Assembly (NCBI GenBank): GCA_963693285.1
Contig: OY848918.1
Span: 19,479,484-19,543,483, forward strand
Direction: 5' to 3'
From: Xestospongia muta
Lineage: Eukaryota; Porifera; Demospongiae; Haplosclerida; Petrosiidae
Length of the DNA: 64,000 bases
The notes beneath the pieces are model-generated. The model made no database searches. It was not told the DNA's origin and saw only the letters and a program-made list of their open reading frames with translations. Position numbers and translations under genes: made by a program. Positions within the stretch are counted from its first letter, which is position 1, and every line of letters starts with the position of its first letter. Below, piece after piece: positions 24,876 to 39,800 of this stretch.

Positions 24876-27800
24876 ATGTCTCAGTATAGTCACCAAAGTG
24901 TAGTAAGTCTATAATCTTTCTATTACTATGTCATTATCCCTATATATCACTGTGATACTAACTAAACTCACATATCAGTGTTATTGTATAGACAGAATAT
25001 CTTTCTAAAGATGGTCTTTTAGTTATAAGGGCTGATCTGTATACTCACTATACTACACTGCATGATATATGTTGTCTTTATAATAGAATGATCAACTGTT
25101 CTGGGCAGCTGATGATGGAAACATTGAAGCAGTCAAATCTACTATTGAACAAGGTGCTGATATAAACTATCATAATCCAGTCTATGTAAGTTACTAGCTC
25201 TATGTAAGTTACTAGCTCTCAATATTTAAGTTACTAGCTCTCAATATCTCAACAGTAAACCCTATTTTTCATATACAGTGTGTTTTTATAAATAAGTCTA
25301 AGATCCAATAATTATCATATCACTACACACTGTATCATCATTATAGTATGATGTTGGTTGAGCTATAATACATGAGATGGTCTAGTCTCGTCCCCAGACC
25401 TACTCAAAAGGTCTGATCACACGAGTTGATTTTTGTGACACCTACTTTAGCTCGTGAGTAGGTCTAGGGACGAGACTAGGGATGATCTAAATTTAATATC
25501 ACAAATCCCTGTGTGATTTTAATCAATAGTGTAAGAGTTTCTTTCATTTTCTGTGTCATCTCCTAATAATAAAAAGTGTTAATTTTACTGACATGATGTG
25601 TACATTTGTTGATCTAATAACAATGTTACTGAATTATTCTAACAGAGCCAGTCTATATCTATCATATAACACAAACTTATGAAGGACAATATTCTTATGA
25701 ATTTACTTTTAATATAGCATTTGCAAAATGGATTATCTGGAATTATTACAAGATTTTATGCCATGATCATATTTACTTACTCATTGTCCTCATAAGTTTA
25801 CAATCTACCAGAATGCTAATAAAACTCTGATAAGTATAGTTTTTTTAAAGTATCAAACAGAAACCTTGATTCTAATTGTATCAACAAATTGTATACATAC
25901 ATACCTAACTATGGTCTATTTTTATAGAGAGTCCTTAGGTTTATTGTATTCCAGCATTTAAATTTGAGAAACAATTAGTACACACAATTAATTATAACAT
26001 TAGAGAGATTGTGGTAACATATAGGAAATGGTAAGTTTAGTAAAATGTTCTTCATTTGCCAAAATGTTTTCCTTCAGCATTTTAATTAAAGACATGACAA
26101 TAGGCAGAACAATTCATTGTTATTTAAATTTGCCAAAGTTTATTTTATATCGATATGATCTCCTTCCACAATTACCTATTACAAGTGTTACATTTTGCTG
26201 TGGATTGCCACATAAATAAATCTATTTGCTGGTTTACACTTTATATAATAACAATATTCATAACCTACTAATAATTTGATTAAGAATATTATGACAATGA
26301 ATAAGATTAAGTTTGTAATTTTAATAACAAGAGTGACCTTTTATATTCAGAGGTTAAACCAGTATGTTGTATATTTTATGATTACAAGCAAAACATATAA
26401 TACTAACATATCAACAGACTACTAAAGTAAATGTTGGTACAGTAAATAATGTTAGAAGTCTCTTAGCTAGAGAGGTATTATAGTAAATAAAAGACATTTT
26501 GGACTGTATTTTGTCTGGACAAGTAATATGGAGACATGAGAACAGCTAAAATTTCATAATGTGTTAGACTTGTATGGTGTTATTGTCCCTTTGCTTAGAG
26601 AGTATGAGTCTGGAGACAAAAGCATATAAGACTTGTATAGAAGGAATGCGTTTATGGATAGAGCATAATTAGAACTAAAAATCTGTTAAGAGGGTTAAAA
26701 AAATAAAAATGTTAATTGTGATATGCAGTGATTTGTGGTAATGATCCCTCAAATAGAAGCACAGATGACATTTCTCTTGTCTGCTACATTTTTGCAGACT
26801 ATAATAGGCTGTACGAGTCCAATATATGCTAGTCCCCAGACCTTTTATCTCTAAGTGAAGGGACAGACTGTTATTAGACAGCTAAATGACTATGAATGTT
26901 TTGATATTCTAACTAGAGATCTTATCAGTAGACACAGCTTAGAGTCCTTAATATAATATGATAATAGTTTCATTCACTTTCTAATTTAGTGACAGGATCT
27001 GCGGCACAAATTCATCGTTATTTCACTCATCAGAATAAATTGCTATACACATGTCACACCTATATATTAACTGGGAATTAACCAAAATCGGTTTACTTTT
27101 GAATAATTTGCAAAATTATTTTTTGAAATGGTTTCTTGTACATACAGCATTTTATTTTTAAGATATTTAGTTTGACCTTTCTTATACACAGAGTTTAAAC
27201 CAGTATATGTGACCCAATATGAGAAAATCAGTCATTTTGCGAATTCGGTACATTTTCAGTATACACAAAAACATGTTGTACAAACATACACAAATTACAT
27301 GTTTTCGGAGTTAAGTTTTAAATATGATGTTTTCAATCCAACTTGACTGAATACCCACCAATATCACCTCATCAAGTGTTAGCTTTCTCAGTAGTCTTTA
27401 AAAGTTACAAACATTGTTGTAAATGGACACATATGTAATTAATATTGTCTTTATAACAGTAAATAGACTCATTACTTGCTGTGTTTGTCAGAGGTAAACA
27501 TACAAGGATTAATTTCTATAAATCATATATGTCAATAGTATAAAGGATACAATGTAGTCATAATTACATAGATACAAGCTTTCAATGTAGTACAAATACA
27601 ATATCACATAATCCGTAATTAGTGTGTATAACCATACTGTGATACAATTTAAAGTAGTAGTCAACAATGTGACATAGTGTACCAGTACAGTCTATGTACA
27701 TGTATTTCTTTGTATTGTGTTATTAATGTTGTCTATATCTTTTAGAACAAGTATACTCCTTTGCACTGTGCTGCAATGAATGGAAAGACTGAAGTTGTTA

Positions 27801-30800
27801 CACTGTTAATAAAAAGTGGAGCTAATTTAGATACTCTTACTAAGGTTAGTATCAAATATTTACTATACTACAATCTAGTGATGTGTCCATTACAGTCTCA
27901 ATGTAATCAACTTCCATTACAATATTGGATCATTTCAACATTATCATTACATTTACTTCAACAAAAGTACAGTACCAATTTATTTCCTTAGAAGGCTTAA
28001 ACTAACAATGAAATGGAAGTAAATAGGCTCTTTCAATGTGTTAGTGCATTCTGTCATTTTTAAAGTTTTCACATACAATTTCTTGTAGGATCAAAAATGC
28101 TTTTAGAATCTAGATACACCTCTTTGCAGTTAAAGTGTGAAAAGACTAATGTGATTTCGAAAGTTCAGCATGAACACAAAGCCTTGTACAACACAAAATT
28201 GTTTGCTTTGACAGAATGCTTTGTGTTACAAGCTTAAAGTATCTCATATAGTTGTAGCTACCATAGGTGAGATATATCTCTAAGAAATGTATCTCTTTTT
28301 CTAAAATTTGATGACAATCATCAAGTCAGGTCAATATTGGGAGAATTTTTACAGATTTTGTATCCATCGAACAAATTGATTGGTTGAGTTAAGCTACCCA
28401 GTCATGTAAATAACTCAGCCTTTTTACGTGCTATACGTATGGAACCTGCACGAATCAATTCAGCTTACAAATGCGCATTTTATAAATAAACTGTGGCTCT
28501 CTAGTGCTACAAAAAAGTAACAACTATAAACTCCATTATTTTCAACGGCATACTTTCATCATACTTCAAATTTCACACCTTCGAGTAACACTATTCATCT
28601 TAAGAAGTCATCCGTGTGTCACGTGTCAATTCAAAATTACAATTCTAATTAAATGAACAGATGTTCTATTATAACAATCATTAATTCGTTATTATTAAAA
28701 TAATAATCAGGTCTTGTCTTTTGCAATTTAAGACAGCTGTAAAGCCACCATAGTTCTTAAAAGAACCTTTTAACAAAGAAGGAAGACTGAGAATGCATAG
28801 AAATATTCGTCAGCAAAACTATCTTGATGCTGGGACATAAACTCTTGTGGTATCAGCAGTTTATATAAGAGGTCCTTGAGTCCATTGATGTCTGTTGAGT
28901 TTCTTGAAATAGTCATAGACGTTCACAACAACCTCCTTTTTTGTGACCTCAGTCTTTTTTCCCTTTGCATCTTCATGAGCATGAGAGAAAATGTGGTCTG
29001 TTCACATGACATTCACATGAACAAATAATGAATAACGCTAAAATGTACTTCAGTGCTAAGTACATATAAGCTATATATTATAAAATGAAATGATCATAAA
29101 TACTGACAATTATTTTTTACAGTCAAATTATACTCCTCTTCATTTGGCTGCTGATGAGGGCCGTTTTGATGTAGCTGATGTGCTAATAAAATCTGGTGCA
29201 TTATTGGATGCCATTAACAATGTAAGTGTCTTCATTATTAAACATATTGTTATTATACATGACTGTATTTTGTATGTAATGTTGTTATTAATTTATGTAA
29301 TTATGTAGTTATTTGTGGTTTTACCACTTCATATAACTACATATTATCACAATATAAACAAAATGGCTACATTTACTATAACCCTAGCATTAACTAGTCG
29401 CTATTTTAATTACTTGTAGTCCATTGTATAAGCTAAATTGTTTGACACTCTCAGTAGCAACAAAGCTAATATACAGAACACTGTTTATTTCTTTGCTCTG
29501 TCATTTCATATTGAGAGGTTTGTGTGATAAGATTATCTGTTTGTCAATAATTTTAATACGTTTACATAAGAAGTGCATCTTTCAAACTACTGTTCATATT
29601 ATAGTATGTCCAAATTGGGTTGGGCCACCCTGACATGTAAATAACTTTGCCGTTTTACATGCTATCTGCATAGAACTTGCACCAATTGATTCAGCTCGCA
29701 AACGCGCTATATATATATAAAATTTGGCTCTCTAGCGCTATGAGAAAGTATCAAACTAAAAAACTCCATACATTTTCAATGGCATACCTTTGACATACTT
29801 CGAATTGCATGCCCTTGAGGATTTAATTAAAATTAGAATTTTTGGGCAGCTAAAAAGCCACTGTGGTTTTGAAAAAAAACCTTTTTACAAAGAATGAAGA
29901 CTGAGGATGCCTAAAACGTCATCAGAACTATCATCAGATTGATCAGAACCATCAGACTCATCTGATCACTTCCAACTCAAATAATAAACTCATCCACTAA
30001 TTTTTCATAGAGGCCATCATTAGACCAATAGTGGTCTTCAAAGTGGATCTTAACATGTTCAACAAGGCTCTTCCAACGGTCAGGTGTCACAACATCAAAA
30101 CCCTCCCATGCCAGCTGCTCTACCTCACGGAGATTGAATGGAGCATTGGCCTTGATGTGACCATTAACCTGTGCCCATGCCCACTCAATACGATTGAGAG
30201 TGCAGTGAGCAACAGGAAGTTGGACCACCTCATGGCCTACATGATGTACAGATTAATAAATAAAATGGCATCTTGACTGAGTACTTACCAGCAGCAGCAG
30301 CCATGTCATCAACAACATAGCGAGGAGTAGGTTTCAATCTTTGTATGATGCTATATAATTCAGCTTTCAAGGCATTTGTTGGGAATTGAATTCCCTTTGC
30401 CTGAAGCCAATCTTGCATTTTTTGCTTTGTCCAACTTTTGACTGGGACAGGGTCACTATGACGACTATGATATGAGGCATTATCCATGACAATAAGACTG
30501 TTAAGTTGAATATTAGGGAGAAGTTTGGTAGCAAACCACTCCTCAAAATGATCATCAGTCATCTCATCATGGTAATCGCCAGTATTTTTTTGGGATCTGA
30601 ATATAAGAGTGGTGTTGGGAATCCAACCAGTCTCACTACCAGCTCCAAGAATAATAAGCTGTGCACCCTTCCCTGGAGGCCTTCTTATACCTCCAAGAGT
30701 TTCACCAGTCACATCATCCCTCTCCACCCAAGCACAATCCTTACCATTGTGAGGATTGGCTCAGCTTTCATCAAGATAAACAACTGGCCTATTCTCTTGA

Positions 30801-33800
30801 TGGTTATTGATCATTCAACGAAGGTAAGCATGCCTCTGTTCCATAATACGAGGTTGTTTGTAGTAGTGGCATCTGTCATCCACTTTCTTATGTCTATGAA
30901 GTACAATATTAATAGACATCAAAAAAAAGTTATGGTGATTCACTAGAAACTCATTTCCTTTAACAAAATGTGAAGGGTTGACCTCTGACCGCAAAAGAGG
31001 TTATCCTCTTTTAAAACAACAAGCAACAACTGGCAAGTGTCACATGTTCTTTCACCAGATAAAGGTGGTAGATTCTTGGTCTGATGGCTTCATGATCAAA
31101 ATCATCAACTAGCAGGGGTATGGAAAATCTATATCTCTTTGTTGGAGTAGAAAACGCAGCTCCACCAGGGTCAGCTTTCTCTTTCCATAGTCTCTTGATG
31201 GAGGTACATGAAACCCCTGTAGCATCACAGGTTCTTTTGAGAGGCCCTTGAGTCCCCTGACGCCTACTGGCTTCCTCGAAATAGTCATAGACATTCGCAA
31301 CAACCTCCTTTGTTTGTGATCTAAGTCTCTTCCCTCTTTGTATTTTCAAAAGCACGAAAGACAACATAGTCTGTTTGCATGACATTCACGTGAACAAATA
31401 ATGAATAACATTAAAATGTGCTTTAGTGCTAATTTCATTAATTAGGTGAGAACATACCTCACCTTACATTCCATGCATGCAACAGCTTTTTTTAATGAAG
31501 GGCCCAACTCAACTCAGACAGAGTATAATCATTATGATAACATATTAATAGCAAGTAACAACAAATGATACAGTACATCACTCACAAAATCATTAACTCA
31601 CTATTACCACAACCAACTATTTAGTGTGTTTCTGTCATTTCTTACACCAAACTTCTTGTATACAATCAATAAACATTGCATTGTGTATTGTGAAACATAC
31701 ACCTGAGACATATTAACATGTGACCATAAATATGATAATTGTACCTAACATGTAAACAAGTGCTTGCATTGAAAGCATTGCTATGTGCCCATCTATATAT
31801 CAACAAATAAATACTGTGAATAATAAATGAACATACTTAAAACTGATTGACAAAAGAAATTTTGCCAATAACAACCAACTGACAAAGTAGGGCATTATAT
31901 AGAATGTGATCTCTATAATATGATATATACCTTATATTACGTAGCTATCATGAGTGTATCTCTTATTTGTTCATGTTTTCTACACTTATCACATTAGTCC
32001 CAGTTTATATTCTAATTACCTCAAGAATACATTTATGGCTTGTAGAGTACATCCTTTTGCTTGATAAACACTATTTTACTGACATATACTTACATGATCT
32101 ATTTTACATATGAGAGGTGTCTAAAGCTACAAAAGTTGTAAAATTTTGATTTATATACAGTTCTAATTACAAAACATGATCTCAGTGTCTACATGACAAT
32201 CAATAGACAATTACATGTTTTCGGAGTTAAGTTTTAAATATGATGTTTTCAATCCAACTTGACTGAATACCCACCAATATCACCTCATCAAGTGTTAGCT
32301 TTCTCAGTAGTCTTTAAAAGATACAAACATTGCTGTAAATGGACACATGTAATTAATATTGTCTTTATAACAGTAAATAGACTCATTACTTGCTGTGTTT
32401 GTCAGAGGTAAACATACAAGGATTAATTTCTATAAATCATATATGTCAATACTATAAAGGATACAATGTAGTCATAAATACATAGATACAAGCTTTCAAT
32501 GTAGTACAAATACAATATTACATAATCAGTAATTAGTGTGTATAACCATACTGTGATACAATTTAAAGTAGTAGTCAACAATGTGACATAGTATATAATA
32601 AATAAACAGTGGAGCTAATCTATATTTTGTTTATGTGGTTAGTATCAAATATTTACTATACTACATACTAGCGATGTGTCCATTACAGTCTCAATGTAAT
32701 CAACTTCCATTACAATATTGGATCATTTCAACATTATCATTACATTTACTTCAACAGTTATAATTAGATCAATAGTGGTGTTTAATGATGCGAGGTTATT
32801 CGTAGTAGTAGTTTTCTCCTCTGTTATCCTCTTTTAATACAACAAGAAACTTCCCAAATGTCACCTGCTCTTTGGCCAGATAAAGGTTATACATTTTTCA
32901 TCTGATGGCTACACAATGAAAATCATCAACTAATAGGCATTTAGAGCGTCTGTATCTCTTTGTTAGAGTAGAAAAAACAGATCCAGCAGTGTCAAATTTC
33001 TCTTTTTGTAGCTTCTTGATGCTGGTACATAAAAATCCTGTGGCATCAGCTGTTTGTTTACCATGCCACCAATAGAAGAAAGGATGAAGATGTCTATTCT
33101 TTTTCTTAGGTTGAAATTGTCACTAATTTTAAGAGCCTACATATCATCACAATATAAACAACAAGGCTACACTTACTATAACCCTAGTACTAACTACTCA
33201 GTGTCTTCATTATATTTATTCCATTGTATAAATAATTGTATGACACTGTCAATATCAACAAAGTAAATATGCCAGGATACTGTGTATTAATTTGATAAAT
33301 TGATAAATATGCTCTGACATTTATATTGAGAGATTACAATTATGCTTGCATAATAAAATTTCAAAGTATCAGATTTATATTGACAGGATGAACTAGGCAT
33401 TTTGATAGAAACCTTTCTGGATGTTAGTCATTTTAAAGAATTGCAACATTATTGTAAACTATGAAACTACTGCTAGTGTCATTCAAAATCATTTGAATAA
33501 CAATTAATGACATTAAATAAAACAGAGCCTCACTTACAAAATTATTTAGTTAATATACCTTGTCTGGATATTATATTATTGTTTGTTATTTGGCTTTCTT
33601 GTGTCACTCAGTGATTCCTTGTTGTTATGATAACTGTATATTCTTGAATATTACTAACATAACAATAACAAATATAAAACTGTATTACAGAATTATAATG
33701 TATAAAGTATTGTACAAAATGTCATTAAGTTCCTCTTATATCATAAAAACATGTGCAGACACCCTCATAATGTCAGGATGATATTATTGAGTTGATTGTA

Positions 33801-36800
33801 AAAAAATGCTAGCAGCTGGAGATTATAATTGATTTTGTGTCAATTTACATTTTCTACTATACATGTATGTTTTTTCTTTTCTGTCATGTTATGTCAACAT
33901 GAGTAGTCATAACTTTATTATACAGTTATAATGTATGACAATATATTATACAGGCAAAGTAGTTGTATAAAACTTGTACCATACTATACTTGTAGAATTG
34001 TAATTGACATTTTTCTGTGATATATAATAACAGCCAAGATTTTCTCATAGTCTATCGGTACAGTCTATGTACATGTATTACTTTGTATTGTTGTCTATAT
34101 CTTTTAGGATTTGAGGACTCCTTTGCATAATGCTGCATGTACTGGAAAGAGTAAAGTTGCTACACTTTTCATTAACTGTGGAGCTAATCTGAATTCTATT
34201 GATAAAGTTAGTACTATATAAATTTATTTATAATGTCAGCTCCTCTTTACAAGGTGTCATACTTGTACATACATATATTTACTTGTACATATTTACATAC
34301 TAGTAAAATTTAGGTTAGTAATAAATAGTCAAAATATATGTAACTCAAGACTGTTTGCATATGAAGGAGAATGCTCCTAAAGTGTGAAACAAAAAAGAGT
34401 GTGATTAAATAAACATGATGAATGTTGAATAGGCTTATTGCAAAATTATGGGTTAGTCTTGAGAGGTAAGCAATGGGGGTGGCCTCACATTTTCCTGTTA
34501 ACAAAGTCTTAAGGCTGGTTTACATAAGAAGCGTTTCAATGCGTAGCGTTTGCGAAGGCGGTAACTGCGTTGCGTAGGGCTACGTACTGAATATTCATAT
34601 ACGTCACGCAATCACGTGGGGTTGTTTAATTAGACCCGCCCATCGAAAAAGGAGAAAATGGCTGAAGCTGTGTTGCTCCATGCTCTGCTGAATAGACGAC
34701 AAAAAAGGAGACAGAAACGTATAAGAACAATTTGGGTAACTATAAGAAAGGCTCAAGATTTTTAAATATACTCATGGATTAAGGTTGATTAGAACAGTAA
34801 TCAATTAAAAGTGAAAAATGAATTTAAATCGTATTTTTAACCATCGACAAGTATAACAATCAATAAATTAATTAACATTTTCCATGAATGTTACGATGAT
34901 GGTTGTGACTAATTATGCTTGAAGCTAGTACATTAGTAACAGACAAGATGTGAATCAAGAAAAGTTCAATTGTAACTGAAGAAAATGTAATCATCAGAAA
35001 ATGCAAATTTCTTTATCTAGGATGGCAATACTCCATTGATGTTAGCATGTCTGGGAGGACACCAGTCAATAGCAATGACTCTATTAGAGAAAGGAGCTGA
35101 TAGGCAATTAGCTAATAAAGTTAGTTAATGAACAAAATAGTTTGGATAACAGTAACAGTAACATTCCAAATCAGAATAAGGACAGTGCATACACCTATTA
35201 ATATTATAAAATAATTTAATTATAACAAACAACTTATCGTGTGAACAGTGAAATTATACAAGCTGGTGTTAGTTAATGAAACGTACAAAATATATTAACC
35301 ATATATGTTTTATTACTAGAATGGAGAGACAGCTTTGACAATAGCAGATAAAAAGGCTAAGGATGTTTATAAAAAGCTTGTTGATGAAATTAATCATAAC
35401 AGTAAGTATAACAATCTTGAAAAAGATAATGAATTTGAAATTTCTTTTTGTTCCTTTAGACAGGGACATTTTATTGCAAGCTCTTGAAGAAGGCTATATC
35501 ATCTTAAAGATTATTAAATTATTATTAGCTGGTCCTCCTGCTGTTGGTAAGACCTCTTTTAACCCTTTGACGCACACGGATGCAAAATTGCATCCACCCA
35601 GGTAGTTCAAATTTGGGCGCGGATGCAAATTTGCATCCATCACTATGAACGCCTGCCAAGCAATAAATTTTTGCGTTAGGGAAGCTAAAGTTGTCAGAAT
35701 GTCTGTACTATATTCCAGGTAACTGGCTATGGCTGTAATATTATTACAGAAAGCAAAAAATTACCACAGTCGATGACTTCTTTTATCGATTCAAATCGCC
35801 GGTCCACCCAAATATATTGACTGGGTGTGATGGTAGGTGTGTCCAAGAAAACACTTTACGTAGTTTGATTTATAACGAAGTATGAATTGACTCCCCACAC
35901 AACGAAGAGTTCAACTGTATGTTCATAGATATCATAAGTCAAGTTTTACTGCTTTGGAACTGGATTAATTTTGTAAGCGCCATTAGTCACAACATACTAC
36001 AGAGTTAAGGTTGCATTTTATGGCTTTTCTTGTTGTTACGGTAACAGCAACAACCTACCTATCCTCTAAAAGTAATTACTTAATTGTAAGCGTCATTTAG
36101 TTGCTATAGTAAGCTTTTAAAGCGTTGCTACGTTTGAAAAAGCATTATTGAAAAAGGTGCCGCCCACGCGCGTGATTACAATTAATTTGCCCCGCCCGTC
36201 AAAGGGTTAAACACCTACTCTTTAACTGGGAGCCACCACATCATTATCATAGTACAGCTATTGCTGATCGACCTATTAGAGCTGTTGAAAGAGTAGCCAC
36301 TCTTGAGGGTGCAAATAGTTGGAAAATGATCACACCAGAAGAGCTTATGCAAATGCTAGCTGAAGACATTCACATTCAAACAAAGGGTTCAAGCCTTATG
36401 CTAGAAACCCAATCTTCAAGTACATCTAAAACAGCACCTTTAAACATAAAGAGTTTGGAAATGAAAGATACACCACAACCCACCAACCACTCCATAGCTC
36501 AAGATTTGCCATTACTCTCTTTAGACACAAGTGATGAATATAATAACACAGATGTTGTATTTCATTCAGAAGTTAACCTAGAACAAAGTTCAAAGTCAAA
36601 GATAGAAATGTCCAGTGAAGACACACATCCTAAGAAATTGGACCATTTAGAACAAAGAAGAAAAAGAATGCTGAAAGTTGAAAATCAGTCCAATCAACCA
36701 TTACCAGATACTCAATCTGTTGAAAGTGATGTTGATGTTCCTAAGGTATCTAAGAAGGAAAATATTCTGCAACTCTCTAAAGATATTCTCACTGCAATGA

Positions 36801-39800
36801 GAAATGCAGCATCTCGACAGCTGTCCAAATCTACCTGGATATATGTACTTGATAGTGGTGGGCAGACACAATTTGCCGATGTATCTACAGCATTTGTACG
36901 TGGCAATACAGTCATTGTGTTTGTACACAAGTTGACAGATCGACTGTCAAGTAAGCCAATCTTTCAGTATTCTATTGATGGTAAGCCATTAACCCAACCT
37001 AAAGAGCTTAGGATGACCAATCTTCAGCTCATTACAACATACGTGCGTTCTATCTCATCAGCTAAACTAGCAGCAGTTGATGGTGCAGACAGTGAGTCAT
37101 TGCCTACATTCCTTATCATTGGTACCTATGAAGACAAAATGAGAGGTCTGGGAGAGCTGTTTCGTGAGTCATTAAAGAAAAAGAATGCACAACTTATAGC
37201 AGCTTTGCAACAATACAAAGATCAATTGATATTCTATAATGAATCAGAGCAAGAGCTTATCTTCCCTGTTGATAATATGTGCCTAAAAAATCGTGAAGAT
37301 CTTTCATCTCTTGTTAGAACATATGTTATTGGCTGTAAGAAAGCAGTTATAGAAAAGAAAGTCCCTATACGTTGGTATGTTTTGGAGTCTAATATTAAAG
37401 AAGAAGGTGAGAAAAATGATCATGGTATTGTATCTCAAACTCAATGTCAAGACATTGGTCAGACGCTGGAAATGACTAAGACCCAAATACAAGGAGCTAT
37501 TGCATTTTTCAAATCTCTCTCAATTTTTCTACACTTTAACACTTGCTCTCACCTTGTTTTTACAAATCCACAATATTTCTTGGATGCACTTTCCAATATC
37601 ATTCATATAGCATATGTTGATTTCCCACAAAAACTACTACAGAAAGGAAAGATTTTGCCACCAAATGCTCACCGCCGACTTCAACAAGAAGGGTTGTTTA
37701 CAATTGATCTTCTAGATCTCGTATCTATTCAATTTGCACCAGGTCTTTTTGAAAAAGCTGACCTATTACGCTTGCTATGTCACCTCTGTATTGTAGCTGA
37801 AGTACATCGTGATGAGTCCACATATTACTTTATTCCAACTGCTTTATCTCCTAAACATCTAACCACTAACGAAAAGAAAATATTTGCCAAAACATGTGAT
37901 CCATTGGTTTTATCTTTTGAACATGGATTTGTACCTCAGGTAAGAACAGTCTGAAACATTCAATTTGTCATAATTCTTGTTTCCTTAGGGTTTATTTCCA
38001 GCTGCAGTTGTGGCATTGTTAAATCGTAAAGAATGTCCGTTCTTCACACTCGAGTGTCTTAATCCACAATTTCCTTGTCAACTCAGATTTGCTGTTAAAT
38101 TGCAGTCTTCCAAACCTCGTGGATCGTTACTTTTAGTCGACACAATGCTATGGATGGAAATCTATTGGACTGGTGATCCAGCCGAATGCTCCACTCTACA
38201 TTCTCTAGTTACTGCTGCCATTGACTCCTGTGCTGAACCTTTAGCTTATCATCCTTCTGCTTTGAAGTATGATCCTGGTACTCTCTGTAACCTGAAACAT
38301 CAAGTTCAACGAGATATACCTCCTGTTCATGTAGCACTTGTTACTGTTAACAAAAGAAAGGAAATTAAAGTGTCTTGTACTATACAAGACTTGCCATCAG
38401 TGGAGTTAAGTAAAATGTTTCAGCCATGGATGGAAGGATTTGGTGAGTCATTTTATTTTAAGAATCTTTTACTTTATTCAACAATTTATATATTTAGAGA
38501 AGGAAGATGTTAGTAAAAACAATAATAGTACCACTATTTTACAAGTACAACCTAAGTCACGTTAGTTAATATCCATTCAATTTTAACAACAAAGAGTCTT
38601 TATGTAAACTAAAAAGGAAGTCTGTTTTAATTGACTGTTTATATTCACTCTAGACAATCAATTCACTGATATAGATATAAAAAGTACATCATCAGTACTG
38701 CCATTGGTACCTCCCAGAAGTGAAGGTATAATTAGGGAATGTTTTTGGAGCATATTAACTTCTTTTCACTTTTATTTGTTTTTTACTTCACAGGCAACAA
38801 ACCAGAGAAACATATTCTACTTAGGTTTCTTTCTTCTGTTACTACAAAATGGCAACAAATAGGAAATCTACTTGGAGTTGACTCTGATACTATTGAGATG
38901 TTGTATAATTGTAACATCTCTGACCAAATGAAGATGTCAAAGATGCTGCAGAGCTGGTTAGATAATGAGCCTACTCCAGTGACATGGGATCATTTCATTA
39001 GTGTCATTGAGGGTCCTCTACAGATGAAATCACTTGCTATTGAAATCTACCAATTCCTTGGTATTGAATCAGGTCAGTTATTCTATTAATTTCTAACAAT
39101 ATTTAGTTTATAATTTTAACTGCTGTATTAACAATCTTGTGCTTTGTTTACTATTATTTTTTTAGCTGAGTATGACTCTAAAGCTAATTTGACTACTGAA
39201 TGTGAGATAATACCCAATGATCCAGTTACTTTTGGTAGGTTATTTTCTATACTGACATGTTTCTATGCTCTTGATAAAAGTATCATTTTAGTAATTGTTT
39301 TAAATTTTATTATTATTCATTAGTTCCAAAGAAGCCTATTTCCTTTTCATCATCAATTGAATCAAGTAGCCAACCTCATGACCAACATGGAGCTACCATC
39401 AGTGAATCAAGGCAACAAGGTTAGTAACTATTAGTATTAATGGATTAATACAAATCATATTGTCTGTATGTCTATAATGTAGATTAAAATTATGAAATAT
39501 AAGGACTACTATCTTTAATGTTGAATTCTAAATATATATATATATATATATCATTTGTGTTAATCCATAGACTATATCTTTCATTTCATTTGATTAGTCA
39601 ATCGACTGTATGCTTGCTAAGCACATATTCAATGTATTCTTTTAAAAGTTCAATATTTTAATGATATAAGCCTTTCATATTATTGTTATTATATTTTGCA
39701 GTTATGATCTAGGAAGTGCTTTCACATGATATAATATAATGAAAATGCCAACTTTTGAATTTAATTTCCTAACTAAGGAATTCACTTAATTGTATTATGT

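Larger units (their letters stand above)
25087..35119 (+). other. Ankyrin repeat array, one repeat per 99-nt exon
   Basis: Exons 25087-25185, 27746-27844, 29123-29221, 34108-34206 and 35021-35119 are each exactly 99 nt, phase 0 at both ends, and encode one ankyrin repeat with the TPLH(x)AA helix motif (the first repeat is looser, the fifth reads TPLMLAC). A partial repeat (TALTIADKKA) follows in 35320-35401. Ankyrin repeats bind protein partners. This exon form allows repeats to be gained or lost without breaking the frame. Confidence 0.88.

Noticed and set aside
30031..30946. Plus-strand frames in the mariner-like element
   Set aside because: Antisense of the transposase pseudogene, without family motifs.
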